From: Chelydra serpentina
Lineage: Eukaryota > Chordata > Testudines > Chelydridae
Direction: 5' to 3'
DNA: 64,000 nucleotides
Assembly: GCA_037349315.1 (NCBI GenBank)
Contig: JBAIAC010000600.1
Location: 1 to 64,000 of the forward strand
A model generated the notes under the pieces. That model saw nothing but the letters and a program-made list of their open reading frames with translations. It was not told the DNA's origin and searched no databases. Both the position numbers and the translations under genes were made by a program. Shown here piece after piece: positions 53,232 through 63,636 of this stretch. The number at the start of each line of letters is the position of its first letter. The first letter of the stretch is position 1.

Positions 53232-53296
53232 ACTAGGCTAGTTCAGTCAGTAAAGCATCAAATTGTTAGTCTGGGGTTCAAGCCCCATGTCTGGGC
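53232..53296 (+). pseudogene. tRNA-Lys-like pseudogene
   Basis: ACTAGGCTAGTTCAGTCAG, then TCAAATTGTTAGTCT and GGGGTTCAAGCCCCATGT. The T arm is well kept but the anticodon stem is lost and the variable loop is deleted. The copy at 59550 is less degraded and shows CTCTTAG. Confidence 0.7.
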
Positions 53297-54420
53297 TCTT
53301 AGCTTTTTAAGTTGCCTTGTGTGCCAGGAGCCAAATGATCCCTGGTGGTGTCCAGAGCCACCCCCGGGTTCCCAGAAGCCCTGGCCATTTCCTGGACAGG
53401 CCCCTTGCTCCTGCTGAGTCCTTAGGGTCGCATGTTGTGCAGGCCTGGTCTAGGGCCTGGCTTATACAGGAGGTGCAACTGGATGCACATAATGGTCCTT
53501 TCTTACCTTAACATCCATCAATCTCTACAACTAATGCAGAGAAGCAGCAAAATTCGTCACACATGTGACTGGTTATGACTTATTTACTTGGTCTTAAAAG
53601 AGAACAAGAAGGACCCGAGTCTCCTCCCTGTCAATAATTCCCTGCTCAGCCAATCAGGGTAGAGACTGAGGGGTGGGAGGCTGAGGGTTCTCACCAGAGC
53701 GCCCAAAGGACGGCCCGCGTCACCGGTGGGGGTCACTGTCCGAGCACTATTTCAGCCCCACATTTTTGGGTAGACCGCCCACAATGGGAGCTGCAGAGCA
53801 CCCCCACCAGACACACACACACCCCTACACCTCTCCTGGTGGTGGGAGGGGAACAGGGGAAAGGACAAAAGAAGTAAGAGATGAAGAGAAAGGAGGGAGG
53901 GATGGAGGAAAAGGTCAAACAAAAAGGACAAACCCTAATGTCCCCAGTGATTCTGAGGGACAAATCCTAAGTGGGGAATAAAATTCTGCCACCTGAAGCG
54001 ACTGTTTTCCATGCCTACAATTCAGCTGGCACCAGATGGATCAGACTGAACAGGTTCCAAACCTCTCGGAGGCTCTTACCTGCTAACCAGGGACGTCTGT
54101 TTTCTAGGAAAGTCCGTAAAAGGAAAGGAGAAAACTCCAAAGAGGTTCCTCCTCGTGCTCACGTCCGTGAATCCTAATACTCTCTCAGTCCTCCAAGAGA
54201 GACCTCGACAAGGAGACTTGCTGAAGCAAAGCCACGGGGGTCTCCGAGGTTTCCCTGGCCCTGCGCCCCTGGCCTGGCCTGGCTGATGTCAGCATCTCTC
54301 TGTGAGGTCACCGCCTCCCACCACCTTTGACCAATAGGCCGAGGTCCTGCAAACGGCCTTTGTGATGTCACTGCCACACTCACCCCTCCCCTGCCGTGCT
54401 AATGTCCTGCCGCTGGCCAG
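53232..54420 (+). repeat. 1.2-kb duplicon, copy 2
   Basis: Matches 59550-60740 in direct orientation over its whole length, 13489-14070 over its right half, and 44765-45660 inverted. Contains the Lys-like pseudogene and the AG-rich tract. Confidence 0.92.
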
Positions 54421-54544
54421 ACACTTGGGAGGTTTGAGCTACTCCCTGGGGATCACCCCACTCAATGAGTGTCCATTCTAGGAAGCAAGCCTGCTAGACA
54501 GTAAAACATCAGAGGCTGCTCCCAATGCTGCACTCACTTTTTCA

Positions 54545-55640
54545 GAAATTAGTAGACTTTATGGTCAGAAAAGACCATGAGAACATCTAATCTGACCCCC
54601 CTGCATATCACAGGCCCCCTGTGTACCACAAGAGCTACTTTTTGGGCAAACACATTCCAGAAAGGCATCTAGTCTTCATTAAATGACATCAAGAGATGGA
54701 GAATCCACCACTTCCCTTGGTACCTTGTTCCTGTGGTGAATCATCCTCGCTGTTGAATAATCCTCCCTGATTTGTAATTTGTCTCTTTTTACCTTCCAGC
54801 CATTGGGTTTTGTTATTTCTTTCTCTGTTAGATTAAAGAGTCCTTTAATACCCAATATTTTCTCTCATAGAGTCATAGACTTTAAGGTCAGAAGGGACCA
54901 TTATGATCATCTAGTCTGACCTCCTGCACAATGCAGGCCACAGAATCTCACCCACCCAGTGCTGGAATAATCCTCTCACCTATGTCTCAGCTATTGAAGT
55001 CCTTCATTAAGGCACTTCAACATTTCAATTAAGTCACCTTTCAATCTTCTTTTGATAAGCTAAACAGGTGGAGCTCTTTCAATAGCTCACTCAAAGGCAT
55101 TTTTCTCCAGACCTCAGAACATTTGGTGGCTCTTTGCTGCCCCAGCTCCAATTTCTCAACATCTTTTTCAAATGAGGACACCAAAACTGGATGCAGTATT
55201 CCAATATCAGCCTCACTGATGCTGTGTGTCCCCCGCCCCCATCCTACTCACGGCTCTGCCCAAACGTCTCATGATGGCTTTAGCCCTGTTCACCACACTG
55301 GGAGCTCATGTTGAGTGGCTTCTCCACGATGGCCCCTCAATCCTTTCCAGAGTCACTGCTATCCTGGAAACACTTCCCCATTCTGTAGGTGTGGCCGGCA
55401 TGCCTTGTTGCTAGGTATCGGACTTTGCATTTGGCTCTAGTCAAACATGTTTCCTTTGAATGGGCCCAGCTTGCCGAATGAGCCAGATCGCTCTGTATCA
55501 CTGCCCTCTCCTCATCAGTAATTACCACTCTGCCGGTATTTTGTCACCCACCAATCTTATCAGCCGTGATTGGATGTTTTCGCCCCATTCATTGATACAA
55601 ATTATTTTAAAAAATTAGTCCTTGAGAGCTTCTTCAGACC
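54545..55640 (-). mobile_element. CR1/L3-like LINE 3' part, degenerate
   Basis: Complement of 43685-44615 with the same coding traces (DEERAVIQSDLAHSASW, KETCLTRAKCKV). Multiple stops. Interrupted by another LINE tail at 54868-54970. Confidence 0.8.
54868..54970 (-). mobile_element. CR1-type 3' tail insertion
   Basis: Plus-strand text TCATAGAGTCATAGACTTTA, AGGTCAGAAGGGACCATTATG and ATCTAGTCTGACCTCC is a reversed CR1-family end. It is absent from the matching place in arm A (between TATTGGGTATTAAAGG and AGAC near 44300), so it inserted after the duplication. Confidence 0.75.
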
Positions 55641-56010
55641 CTTAGTCCCCAGGTCTCTCCGAGATGGCTGAGCGTGTGGTCTCCTCCCGCGCCTGACTAG
55701 CCTCTGCCCTGAGAATTATGTGTCCAGCTCGCTGTGTGCACAGGCAGGGACATCCTGCTAACCCCGCAGTGTAGACAGGATGATGTTAACACGGCTCTCG
55801 GGCCAGCCCTTCCCTCCTGCAGGCTGGACGCGTGGGGCGGGGATGGGGAAAGAGGAAATCTTTAACCAGCAACCCGAACCCATTGCTTACCTGGGGCTGC
55901 AGCAGAACCACGGTGACCTGAGACGTATCCATGGGAATAGCAGAGCCCTCCTTTTAAAACTGATGGGGCCATGCCCCCCGCATTGCTGTGCCCCCCTAGA
56001 ATTGCCCCCC

Positions 56011-56920
56011 CCGACTGGCTAGTCAGGGCAATGTGCTTCCCATAGAAGAGCAGGAACAGGGCTAGAGGGAAGCCAGTCAACATTTTTTGTTTCTCTGATG
56101 AAAACTGGCCCAGTCCCTGCCCCAAACCGAACTTGTCACAGATAATTGTCAACAACTGAATTTTCTGTTTGTGGCTAAGCTATTGATTTTTTTTTAAATA
56201 TTGAAATTGGATTCAGGATAGTTGGCAAGCATTTTTGGCAAACAAAGTTGTTAAATGACCATTTAAATGGCAACACAGTCCTGCTTCCGTGCTGGGCTCA
56301 CCTCCCGGCTTGCGGGTCCAACAGCTGCAGGAGAGGAGGAGATCGGTGAAATCTGCAGGACCCCCAGATCCAGCTCTTGGGGAGCAGAGTGGCAACAGCA
56401 GCAGCAAACCCTCAGGTCCGATCACAGGGCACTGGGCACCACCGCCAGCCCCACGGACCATGGTGAAGTTAGCCCAGCATCTGATCTCAGGGACGGGCAC
56501 CCACGGAGCCACAGCCGCTCACCCTGCCCTGCGCAGCTCCTCCCGAATGAGGTGGATCGCTGCCAGCCCGGGGGAGAGACACTCCCCGGCGAGGGTTCCT
56601 TCCCCCACCCTTAGCCCCCTCCCCTTCCCAGAGACCCCAGCAGCCAATCCCCTCCCTCAGACTGTGCTTCAGGCATTCGGCTCTCTCTAGGACTGTCCCT
56701 CCCGGCAGAGTGTCTGGTGCCCCCAGACCCCATGCTGCCCTAGGTGGCTGCCTGTTCTGCCTATGGCTAAGGACGGCCCTGTAGGTGCCCTGAAGGCACC
56801 ACTTCTGAAGATGTTTGAATTCCTTCCAATGTCTCTCATACAAATGCTAAGCAGTTGGAGGTGTCATCTTACAGGCGAGGTTGAAATGAGGCTATTTCTT
56901 CAGGTGGAAGACAATGATTG
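56011..56920. other. Stretch without recognised gene
   Basis: 56270-56700 is GC-rich with frames on both strands (133 codons plus, 118 minus) but no domain that I recognise. 56030-56260 is AT-rich. Confidence 0.35.
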
Positions 56921-57028
56921 TGTCAGGAGTGGGATGTGACTGCACACCTCCATATGGAGCCCAGAACAACGTATGATGAAAATTCAGAGCCTTGAGTCTG
57001 ATGCGTTAGATCATTTGGCCAGACTAAC
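56921..57028 (-). pseudogene. tRNA-Leu (CAA) pseudogene retaining an intron
   Basis: The minus-strand 5' half GGCCAAATGATCTAACGC and CAGACTCAAG corresponds to vertebrate Leu-CAA up to the anticodon and the base after it. An intron-like ~30-nt segment follows, then GGCTCCATATGGAGG, the long variable arm, and CCCACTCCTGACA as the 3' end. Total 108 nt, as in intron-containing Leu-CAA genes. The T arm is damaged (GTGTGCAGTCACATCC) and the 5' acceptor altered. Retention of the intron means it derives from genomic duplication, not from retrotransposed mature tRNA. Confidence 0.82.
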
Positions 57029-58231
57029 ACTGTTAGTCAAGCGATTTACCAATCTTAGTTTTCTTTAACTTGTTATGAACTCTTCAGGGAGGCGGAGATG
57101 GCAAATCTCTTTCAACTTCGAGAGACCTTCGAAAGCACAGCTGATTGTTATATGTAGTGTCCCTGATCACTTTTTCAGTGAATAAAAGATGGTTGCTACC
57201 ATTCTGAGTAAGTAATGTTGAACCTCAGACTCCTGCAGGGTGGGCCGGACGGCCGAGCAACCAGCACCCACAACTTCTACCACTTTTTTTTTTCAAAATA
57301 GCTCAGCCCCCAGTGTGTTCAGCCTTTCTGAAAACCTGGACAACATTTTTGGTGCCTATATAGGAGCTGAGTTCTTCTGAAAATCTGGCTCTAGGGGTGG
57401 GTGTGAGACCTTCTGACAATTCTGGTCCATGTGTCTGGAAGCTCTAAGAACCTTCAGAACTTTTATCCTGTGCAAGAACCTGATAAGAAAACCTTCCCTC
57501 TGTAGAACACAACAGAGACTTTCTCATTGACTTACAATCACAATGTTTCATCTTGATCCCAGGTTAAAGTACTAACAAAATGCATTTATTGTATTTTTAT
57601 ATGCAATGTGACACAAACACCCCTAGTTGGGCAGAGGGATAGAAGTAGGGCTGCCACTATACTATATTGCCTTTCATCAGAAGCTACCTGAGCAAGGTAA
57701 GAACCAGGGGCCAACAGGGGAAGGGCCCATCGTCCATGCTTAGAACACTTTAGCAGCTAGACCTCAGGAACGGAAGAGGCTAATGGTCCGTTTCTCTGGG
57801 ATAGTTACTTCCAAAGACTGGTGTATAGAGTGGGATGGAAGTTTTCTGGAGGAATATTTTATTTGCTGAGATATTTTGGTTGACCCAAAATGATTTTTTG
57901 GTTTTGTTTCAGCAAGAAAATTGGAAAAAATATTCATCTTGGGTCAACCTGAATGTCTATTATTGTTATTATAATGTTGGTTAGGCTAGCTAGCAAGGGG
58001 AAAAAACAATTTGCACGTCTATTTATGTAAAAGGGCACGCGGCCTGGACTTCGAGGCGCACAGTGGAAACATGCCGACATTCTTTTACTAGTCAGTGGGA
58101 AGCTTTGATTTTTATATGGTCTCCAAAGCCCTTCCCCACACCATGTCGAAGATGGGGAATCGGAAAGAAGCACAGATTTGTTTAACGTGCAAGCGAAGAC
58201 TAATTGAAGGTTTTTTGATATAAAGTCACTT
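57029..58231. other. No gene recognised
   Basis: AT-rich. A short inverted repeat GGTTGACCCAA / TTGGGTCAACC lies near 57881-57948. No coding or repeat family recognised with confidence. Confidence 0.35.
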
Positions 58232-58303
58232 TTCCCTGACTGGGAATCGAACCCAGGCCGTGGCAGTGAGAGTGCCAAATCCTAACCACTAGACCATCAG
58301 GGA
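58232..58303 (-). tRNA. tRNA-Glu (CTC)
   Basis: 72 nt. Acceptor TCCCTGA/TCAGGGA perfect, discriminator A. D arm TGGTCTAGTGGTTAGGA. Anticodon stem TGGCA/TGCCA with loop CTCTCAC, anticodon CTC. T arm CTGGG/CCCAG with perfect box B GGTTCGATTCC. It is a single-copy gene in the window and looks fully functional. Confidence 0.95.
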
Positions 58304-59373
58304 CTTGTTAAAGTTCCTGGTTTTTCTCACTTATACTGCACTTTCTCAGGTTACTTTCTCTCCAGTTTCTGAAGTTGTTCTTTTGTCCAGTCCCTGAGGG
58401 GCTGAGAGCAGAGAGTGCAGGAACCCCTGTGTTCAGGGTCACAACCTGAGCCCAACCCAAGGGACTGAAACAAGCAAACCTGATGCTTTCTCCAGCAGGG
58501 TCACAGAGCAACTCAAAGAAAACCCACGAGGAACAATCCTCCTCTGAATTCATTTAGCCCATCGCAACCCTCTCAGCAGCTGACCGGGAGGACACTGAGC
58601 TGATAGGAGCTCTGGCCTAGAGACCAAGGGAGGGGCGTTGCTCCCCCTCGGTGTGAGCTGGTCACATTCTGACTCCGTGGAACGGGGCTCGGAGCTTTGC
58701 CATCTGGTGAGTTCTGTGTCCTCAACAAGCCACCACAGAGCTGAACCCCCCGGACCCTTCTGCTGGGAGCATGGTGATTGCACAACAGCTGCAAGCCCCT
58801 TTCCCCTCTCCTCGGCCTCCCCGGACCTTCCCCACACATGGTTTCATCAGACGCGGGAGGGATCTAACGACCTGCAGGTCTCGCTCACCCAGCTCTCAAG
58901 GCAAACAGCGATTCCCTTCTCTGACATGCCTGAGGCCGGGCTTCTTTTGAGCTTTTCCCCAGGGGGACCAGATTACTTGTGAAAATGTGTGTGTGGCGTG
59001 CGGGGAACCGGCTTGTCTGCCCCACTCCGGGAGCTGAGAAGCTTTTTCAGACTCTCCCCCACTAGATGAGTCCAGCAGCACCTGCCCATGGTGGGAGACT
59101 CCTAAATTCCACCCTCCCTCCCTGGTTTCTCTGACTGCTGATGGCTACAGCGTTCTCAGCCAACCCCAGCTCTCTGGTCTAGAAAGCAGCATCTAACCGG
59201 CCTTGGAACAGCTCCGGTTTGCTTGCTGGGCATTTAACAAAGCAGGAAAGAAGGTCAATGTCAGAAGGGAACCTCAGCTCGCAAATAAACACCCTTAGGG
59301 CTCCTTCTACCCTGAGACTGGACAGTTAAATGGATTGAAATCTCGCCAGCTGAGTTTACAGAACGTGAACATC
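58304..59373. other. No gene recognised
   Basis: Frames at 58308-58982 on both strands lack known domains. No duplicate of this stretch elsewhere in the window, so it may be single-copy sequence. Confidence 0.35.
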
Positions 59374-59549
59374 GGGGGAGGGGTAACTCAGTGGTTTGAG
59401 CTTTGGCCTGCTAAACCCAGGGTTGCGAGTTCAATCCTTGAAGGGGCCATTTAGGGATCTGGGGCAAAAATTGGGGATTGGTCCTGCTTTGAGCAGGGGG
59501 TTGGACTAGATGACCTTCTAAGGTCCCTTCCAACCCTGAGATTCTATGA
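59374..59549 (+). mobile_element. tRNA-derived SINE with CR1-type tail
   Basis: Full-length plus copy. Its tail (GAGATTCTATGA) abuts the Lys-like pseudogene at 59550 directly, so it inserted at the 5' end of that unit. The matching unit at 53232 lacks it. Confidence 0.9.
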
Positions 59550-59614
59550 ACTGGGCTAGCTCAGTCAGTAGAGCATCAAGCTCTTAGTCTGGGGTTCAAG
59601 CCCCATGTCTGGGC
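59550..59614 (+). pseudogene. tRNA-Lys (CTT)-like pseudogene
   Basis: ACTGGGCTAGCTCAGTCAG start with a good box A. Anticodon loop CTCTTAG (CTT). About 7 bases of the anticodon stem and variable loop are deleted before GGGGTTCAAGCCCC, so it cannot fold. The acceptor pairs poorly. Confidence 0.72.
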
Positions 59615-60740
59615 TCTCAGCTTTTTAAGTTCCCTTTTGTGCCAGGAGCCAAATGGTTCCTGGTGGTGTCCAGAGCCACCCCCGGGTTCCCAGAAGCCCT
59701 GGCCATTTCCTGGACAGGCCCCTTGCTCCTGCTGAGTCCTTAGGGCCGCATGTTGTGCAGGCCTGGTCTAGGGCCTGGCTTATACAGGAGGTGCGACTGG
59801 ATGCACATAATGGTCCTTTCTTACCTTAACATCTGTCAATCTCTACAATTAATGCAGAGAAGCAGCAAAATTCATCACACATGTGACTGGTTGTGACTTA
59901 TTTACTTGGTCTTAAAAGAGAACAACAAGGACCCGAGTCTCCTCCCTGTCAATAACTCCCTGCTCAGCCAATCTGGGTAGAGACTGAGGGGTGGGAGGCT
60001 GAGGGTTCTCACCAGAGAGCCCAAAGGATGGCCCAGGTCACCGGTGGGGTCACTGTCCGAGCACTATTTCAGCCCCACATTTTTGGGTAGACCACCCACA
60101 ATGGGAGCTGCAGAGCACCCACCACCAGACACACACACACCCCTACACCTCTCCTAGTGCTGGGAGGGGAACAGGGGAAAGGACAAAAGAAGTAAGAGAT
60201 GAAGAGAAAGGAGGGAGGGATGGAGGAAAAGGTCAAACAAAAAGGACAAACCCTAATGTCCCCAGTGATTCTGAGGGACAAAATCCCAAGTGGGGAATAA
60301 AATTCTGCCACCTGAAGCTACTGTTTTCCATGCCTGGAATTCAGCTGGCACCAGATGGATCAGACTGAACAGGTTCCAAACCTCTCGGAGGCTCGTACCT
60401 TCTAACCAGGGACGTCTGTTTTCTAGGAAAGTGCGTAAAAGGAAAGGAGAAAACTCCAAAGAGGTTCCTCCTGGCGCTCACGTACGTGAACCCTAATAAT
60501 CTCTCAGTCCTCCAAGAGAGACGTCGACAAGGAGACTTGCTGAAGCAAATCCACGGGGGTCTCCGAGGTTTCCCTGGCCCCTCGCCCCTGGCCTGGCCTG
60601 GCTGATGTCAGCATCTCTGTGTGAGGTCACCGCCTCCTCACCACCTTTGACCAATAGGCCGAGGTCCTGCAAAAGGCCTTTGTGATGTCACTGCCACACC
60701 CACCCCTCCCCTGCCGTGCTAATGTCCTGCCACTGGCCAG
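59550..60740 (+). repeat. 1.2-kb duplicon, copy 3
   Basis: Direct copy of 53232-54420, about 6.3 kb away, with few differences, hence recent. Confidence 0.92.
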
Positions 60741-61171
60741 ACACAGATTTTATAGGGCCACTTCTGCTATTTGGGGCTTTGTCCTATTACCTCCCACCAA
60801 GGGTGACCAGACTGTGACTTACTTGTGCTTTTCTAATAAATACAATAGACCTGTAATGGTGATGAATTAACCACCATACAAGTATATTGAAGGAGAACCC
60901 TAAGGAAATTAAGAGTCTAACTTATCCTCCACATGTCCCGTGTCCCACTAAAATAAATCCAACCCACAGGTCACAAGGATCAATGTCAGGATGCTCCATG
61001 GTGCTGAGAGTTTGCCTGACACCTCAGGGACACGGCGTGAGATAGTGTCCCAGGCATCTCTAGGAAAGGAGCAGAACCAGATTCACTTGGGTTGGGGAGA
61101 GAATTGAGAGTGTCTTAGGGGTCTGTATAGATGTATTGCCCTTGTTAGAAATATGGCTAAAACACAGGCCT
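60741..61171. other. hAT element fragment, no gene
   Basis: 60744-60812 has the 'attttatagggccacttctg', TCCTATTACC and AGGGTGACCAGA text of the hAT family at 1580-1959, scrambled and partial. The rest is unassigned. Confidence 0.5.
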
Positions 61172-61253
61172 CACTGTGAGCAGGATTCGAACCTGCGCAT
61201 GGGAACCCTATTGGATTTCAACTCCAACACCTTAACCACTCGGCCATCACAGC
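61172..61253 (-). tRNA. tRNA-Ser (TGA)
   Basis: 82-nt class II tRNA. Acceptor GCTGTGA/TCACAGT (one wobble), discriminator G. Anticodon stem TTGGA/TCCAA with loop GTTGAAA (anticodon TGA; position 32 is G where C is usual). Long variable arm TAGGGTTCCCATGC. Perfect box B GGTTCGAATCC. Different lineage from the Ser-AGA/CGA pair. Likely functional. Confidence 0.92.
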
Positions 61254-61343
61254 TCTGAGCACAGTAATCCTCCAATGCCAGAGACACTAGTAAATAATCC
61301 CAATGCCTGGGCTTGAAATCACCTGAAATACAGAAATCAAACA

Positions 61344-61937
61344 AAGAGCATCATCAAAGATCTACAATCTATCCTAAAAGATGATCCCTCACTCTCACAG
61401 ATCTTGGGGGACAGACCAATCCTTGCTTACAGACAGCCCCCCAACCTGAAGCAATTACTCACCAGCAACCACACACCATACAACAAAAACACCAACCCAG
61501 GAACCTATCCTTGCAACAAAGCCCGATGCCAACTCTGTCAACATATCGATTCAAGTGATACCATCACAGGGCCTAATCACATCCGCCACGCCATCAGGGG
61601 CTCATTCACCTGCACATCTACCAATGTGATATATGCCATCATGTGCCAGCAATGCCCCTCTGCCATGTACATTGGCCAAACCGGACAGTCTCTACGCAAA
61701 AGAATAAATGGACATAAATCTGACATCAGGAATCATAACATTCAAAAACCAGTAGGTGAACACTTCAACCTCCCTGATCACTCAGTGACAGATTTGAGGA
61801 CAGCAGTGTTGCGACAGATTAACTCCAAAAGCAGACTTCAAAGAGAAACTATTGAACTCGAATTGATATGCAAACTAGATTGCGTTGCCTCCGGATTAAA
61901 TCGTGATTTGGAATGGCTCGGCCATTATGTTAATTGA
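61344..61937 (+). pseudogene. Penelope ORF C-terminal part: GIY-YIG endonuclease
   Basis: An open frame runs without stops from the 5' truncation to the TGA at 61935. It includes the ILGDRPILAYRQPPNL linker, a Cys-rich segment (CNKARCQLC), the VIYAIMCQQC and MYIGQTGQSLRKRINGH motifs of the GIY-YIG nuclease, and NxxxQRE-type C-terminal text with a Glu-rich ETIELELI helix. Because there is no natural start and the reverse transcriptase is missing, it is a fragment. The intact frame suggests a fairly recent insertion. Confidence 0.87.
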
Positions 61938-62130
61938 ATCCATTTCCCTTAAGTTAACGATCCTCATTCACACCTGTGTGACCATCTTGTTTATCACTTC
62001 AAAAGCTTTTTCTTCCCCTGCTGTCATGTTTCCTCTCAACTAATTAGCCTCTTAAGATTGGTCTATACACCTGGACCATCATGTTTCTCTGACTGTATAA
62101 ATATCTGTCTGAAGTATATTTTCATTCCAT

Positions 62131-62172
62131 GCATCCGATGAAGTGGGTACTAACCCACGAAAGCTTATGCTG
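62131..62172 (+). ncRNA. Hammerhead ribozyme-like motif of the Penelope element
   Basis: Core CCGATGA (62135-62141; consensus CTGATGA with one change), stem II GTGGG (62143-62147) with CCCAC (62154-62158), core GAAA (62159-62162), and a minimal stem III GC-TTAT-GC (62163-62170). Penelope-like elements are known to carry such minimal hammerheads. The core change at its second base predicts low activity. Confidence 0.6.
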
Positions 62173-62238
62173 AAATAAATTTGTTAGTCTCTAAGGTGCT
62201 ACAAGTTTTTCTTTCTTATTTTCATTTAGAAATCAAAC

Positions 62239-62536
62239 AGCAAACCCGGCTCCCAAAGCACAGGGGGGATTTATGGTTTCGTCTCTTTGCTTAGCCATGT
62301 GCAGTAGCACAGAGAGGGCTTTGCAAAGTCTCCCCTCCCACAGAGTGGGAATGGGAAAGAATTGTTCACTTGAAGCTTGATTTGAATGACGATGTCTGGA
62401 CCACAGGGCCAGGTACTGACCTTTGCTAGAGAAAGAAGTGACCACAAAACCAGGCTAAGAAAAATGTCTCTTGGAGTCAATAGCTGGACTAGCAGCAGTA
62501 TTGTGCAGAAGGAAATGTCTCCCAAGAGGAGTTAGA
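62239..62536. other. Stretch without recognised gene
   Basis: Flank of the Penelope insertion; short minus-strand frames only. Confidence 0.35.
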
Positions 62537-62605
62537 GCATTGGTGGTTCAGTAGCAGAAGTCATAGCTACAGCGGGAGGTCTAGGTTTGGTTTCTGGCCA
62601 ATAGA
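62537..62605 (+). pseudogene. tRNA-Gly-like pseudogene
   Basis: GCATTGGTGGTTCAGTAG matches the 5' half of tRNA-Gly-GCC, and GCGGGAGGTC and CTGGCCAAT match its 3' half. The anticodon arm is degraded and a base or two shorter, and box B (GGTTTGGTTTC) is broken. Not functional. Confidence 0.75.
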
Positions 62606-63263
62606 GGGATGAGTCCATTAGACAAACTGGCCAAGTAGTTAACAAAATAGCCTGCTAATATTTTGCCACGGTCTCCTATTTTATACCCTTAGATCATGTG
62701 CCTAGAAAATACTTGCCCAGCTATGTCCGGGTGGGCTTTGCTGAGTCACTGGGTCGGACAATCCCCCTGGTGTGGTCTCGTGCAACTGAGTCATAGACTT
62801 GAGCAGTCCCTAGAGTGTGGTGCTTGGGCATCTGTCACTGAATTGCAAATCCCGTCATGACAACTCCCCGGCTGGTTAATGCTCATTGAACACCCTCCTG
62901 GGCGGGGGTCCTTTGAATGTCACCAGCAAACTTACAGCATGTTTCAGTAACAGGCTGTTATCAGACGCCACCGGTGTGGTGCTCTGAATGGGTCACTGGT
63001 GGTGACCGATTCTAAAGCCAGAGACAACTCCTGGGGGGTGAATTCTTATACACAGGTACAAACAAGTTACACATCACTCCTGATGTACTGAGGTGCAGCC
63101 CCTCTACGTAACAAGGTACAACCCCTCTACGCGGTAAGGTGCCGTCTCCCACCTTGTACATGTTGGTTCGAACAAAACAGCTCTATCCGTCATATTCCCC
63201 TTTGCCCCTGTCTTTAGGCTGGGTCAGTCTGTTCCTTGTTATCTGTGTGGAATGTACAAGTGT
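62606..63263. other. No gene; possible LTR-like repeat
   Basis: Contains a short tandem pair, GCCCCTCTACGTAACAAGGT / ACCCCTCTACGCGGTAAGGT (about 63098-63144). No gene recognised. The region may be retroelement-derived, but I cannot define ends. Confidence 0.35.
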
Positions 63264-63436
63264 TCATAGAATATCAGGGTTGGGAGGGACCTTAGAAGGT
63301 CATCTAGTCCAACCCCCTGCTCAAAGCAGGACCAATCCCCAATTTTTGCCCCAGATCCCTAAATGGCCCCCTCAAGGATTGAACTCACAACCCAGGGTTT
63401 AGCAGGCCAATGCTCACACCACTGAGCTATCCCTTC
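63264..63436 (-). mobile_element. tRNA-derived SINE with CR1-type tail
   Basis: Full-length minus copy: TCATAGAATATCAGGGTTGG on the left, reversed head GCTATCCCTTCC on the right. Confidence 0.9.
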
Positions 63437-63553
63437 CCACCACATTGCGCCATCTGCAAGTGTTGCCTCTGAAATGAGGGAAACTCGTGAGTTCAGGGCC
63501 CAGCTGCACACCCAGGAGAAAGCCCAGCACGACAGGCCCAGGGGGAAGGGGTG

Positions 63554-63626
63554 AGCTAGAGCCTGGCATCCAGCCAGAAACCTTCAGATCTTCAATCTCA
63601 TCCACTCCCCACTGAGCTACTTGGGC
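63554..63626 (-). pseudogene. tRNA-Phe pseudogene, second copy
   Basis: Almost identical to 50075-50147, with the same T-arm decay and the same flanks (63460-63632). Anticodon text TTGAAGA (GAA) remains. Confidence 0.72.
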
Positions 63627-63636
63627 AGCGACCAGC

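Larger units (their letters stand above)
54421..56010 (-). repeat. Second inverted duplication, arm B
   Basis: Inverted counterpart of 43240-44765, including the LINE remains. Differs by the tail insertion at 54868-54970. Confidence 0.88.
61343..62227 (+). mobile_element. Penelope-like element, 5' truncated, with target duplication
   Basis: 885 bp between two copies of AGAAATCAAAC (61332-61342 and 62228-62238). It holds the end of the Penelope ORF (linker and GIY-YIG endonuclease) and a 3' region with a hammerhead-like motif and the tail 'tttgttagtctctaaggtg' then 'ctacaagtttttc'. No reverse-transcriptase core remains. The other PLE-derived pieces (11166-11347, 18790-18965) match its 3' region. 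Confidence 0.88.

Noticed and set aside
56289..56843. Overlapping frames of 118-133 codons
   Set aside because: No recognisable domain or conserved splice signals; opposite strands are equally open, as in other GC-rich stretches.
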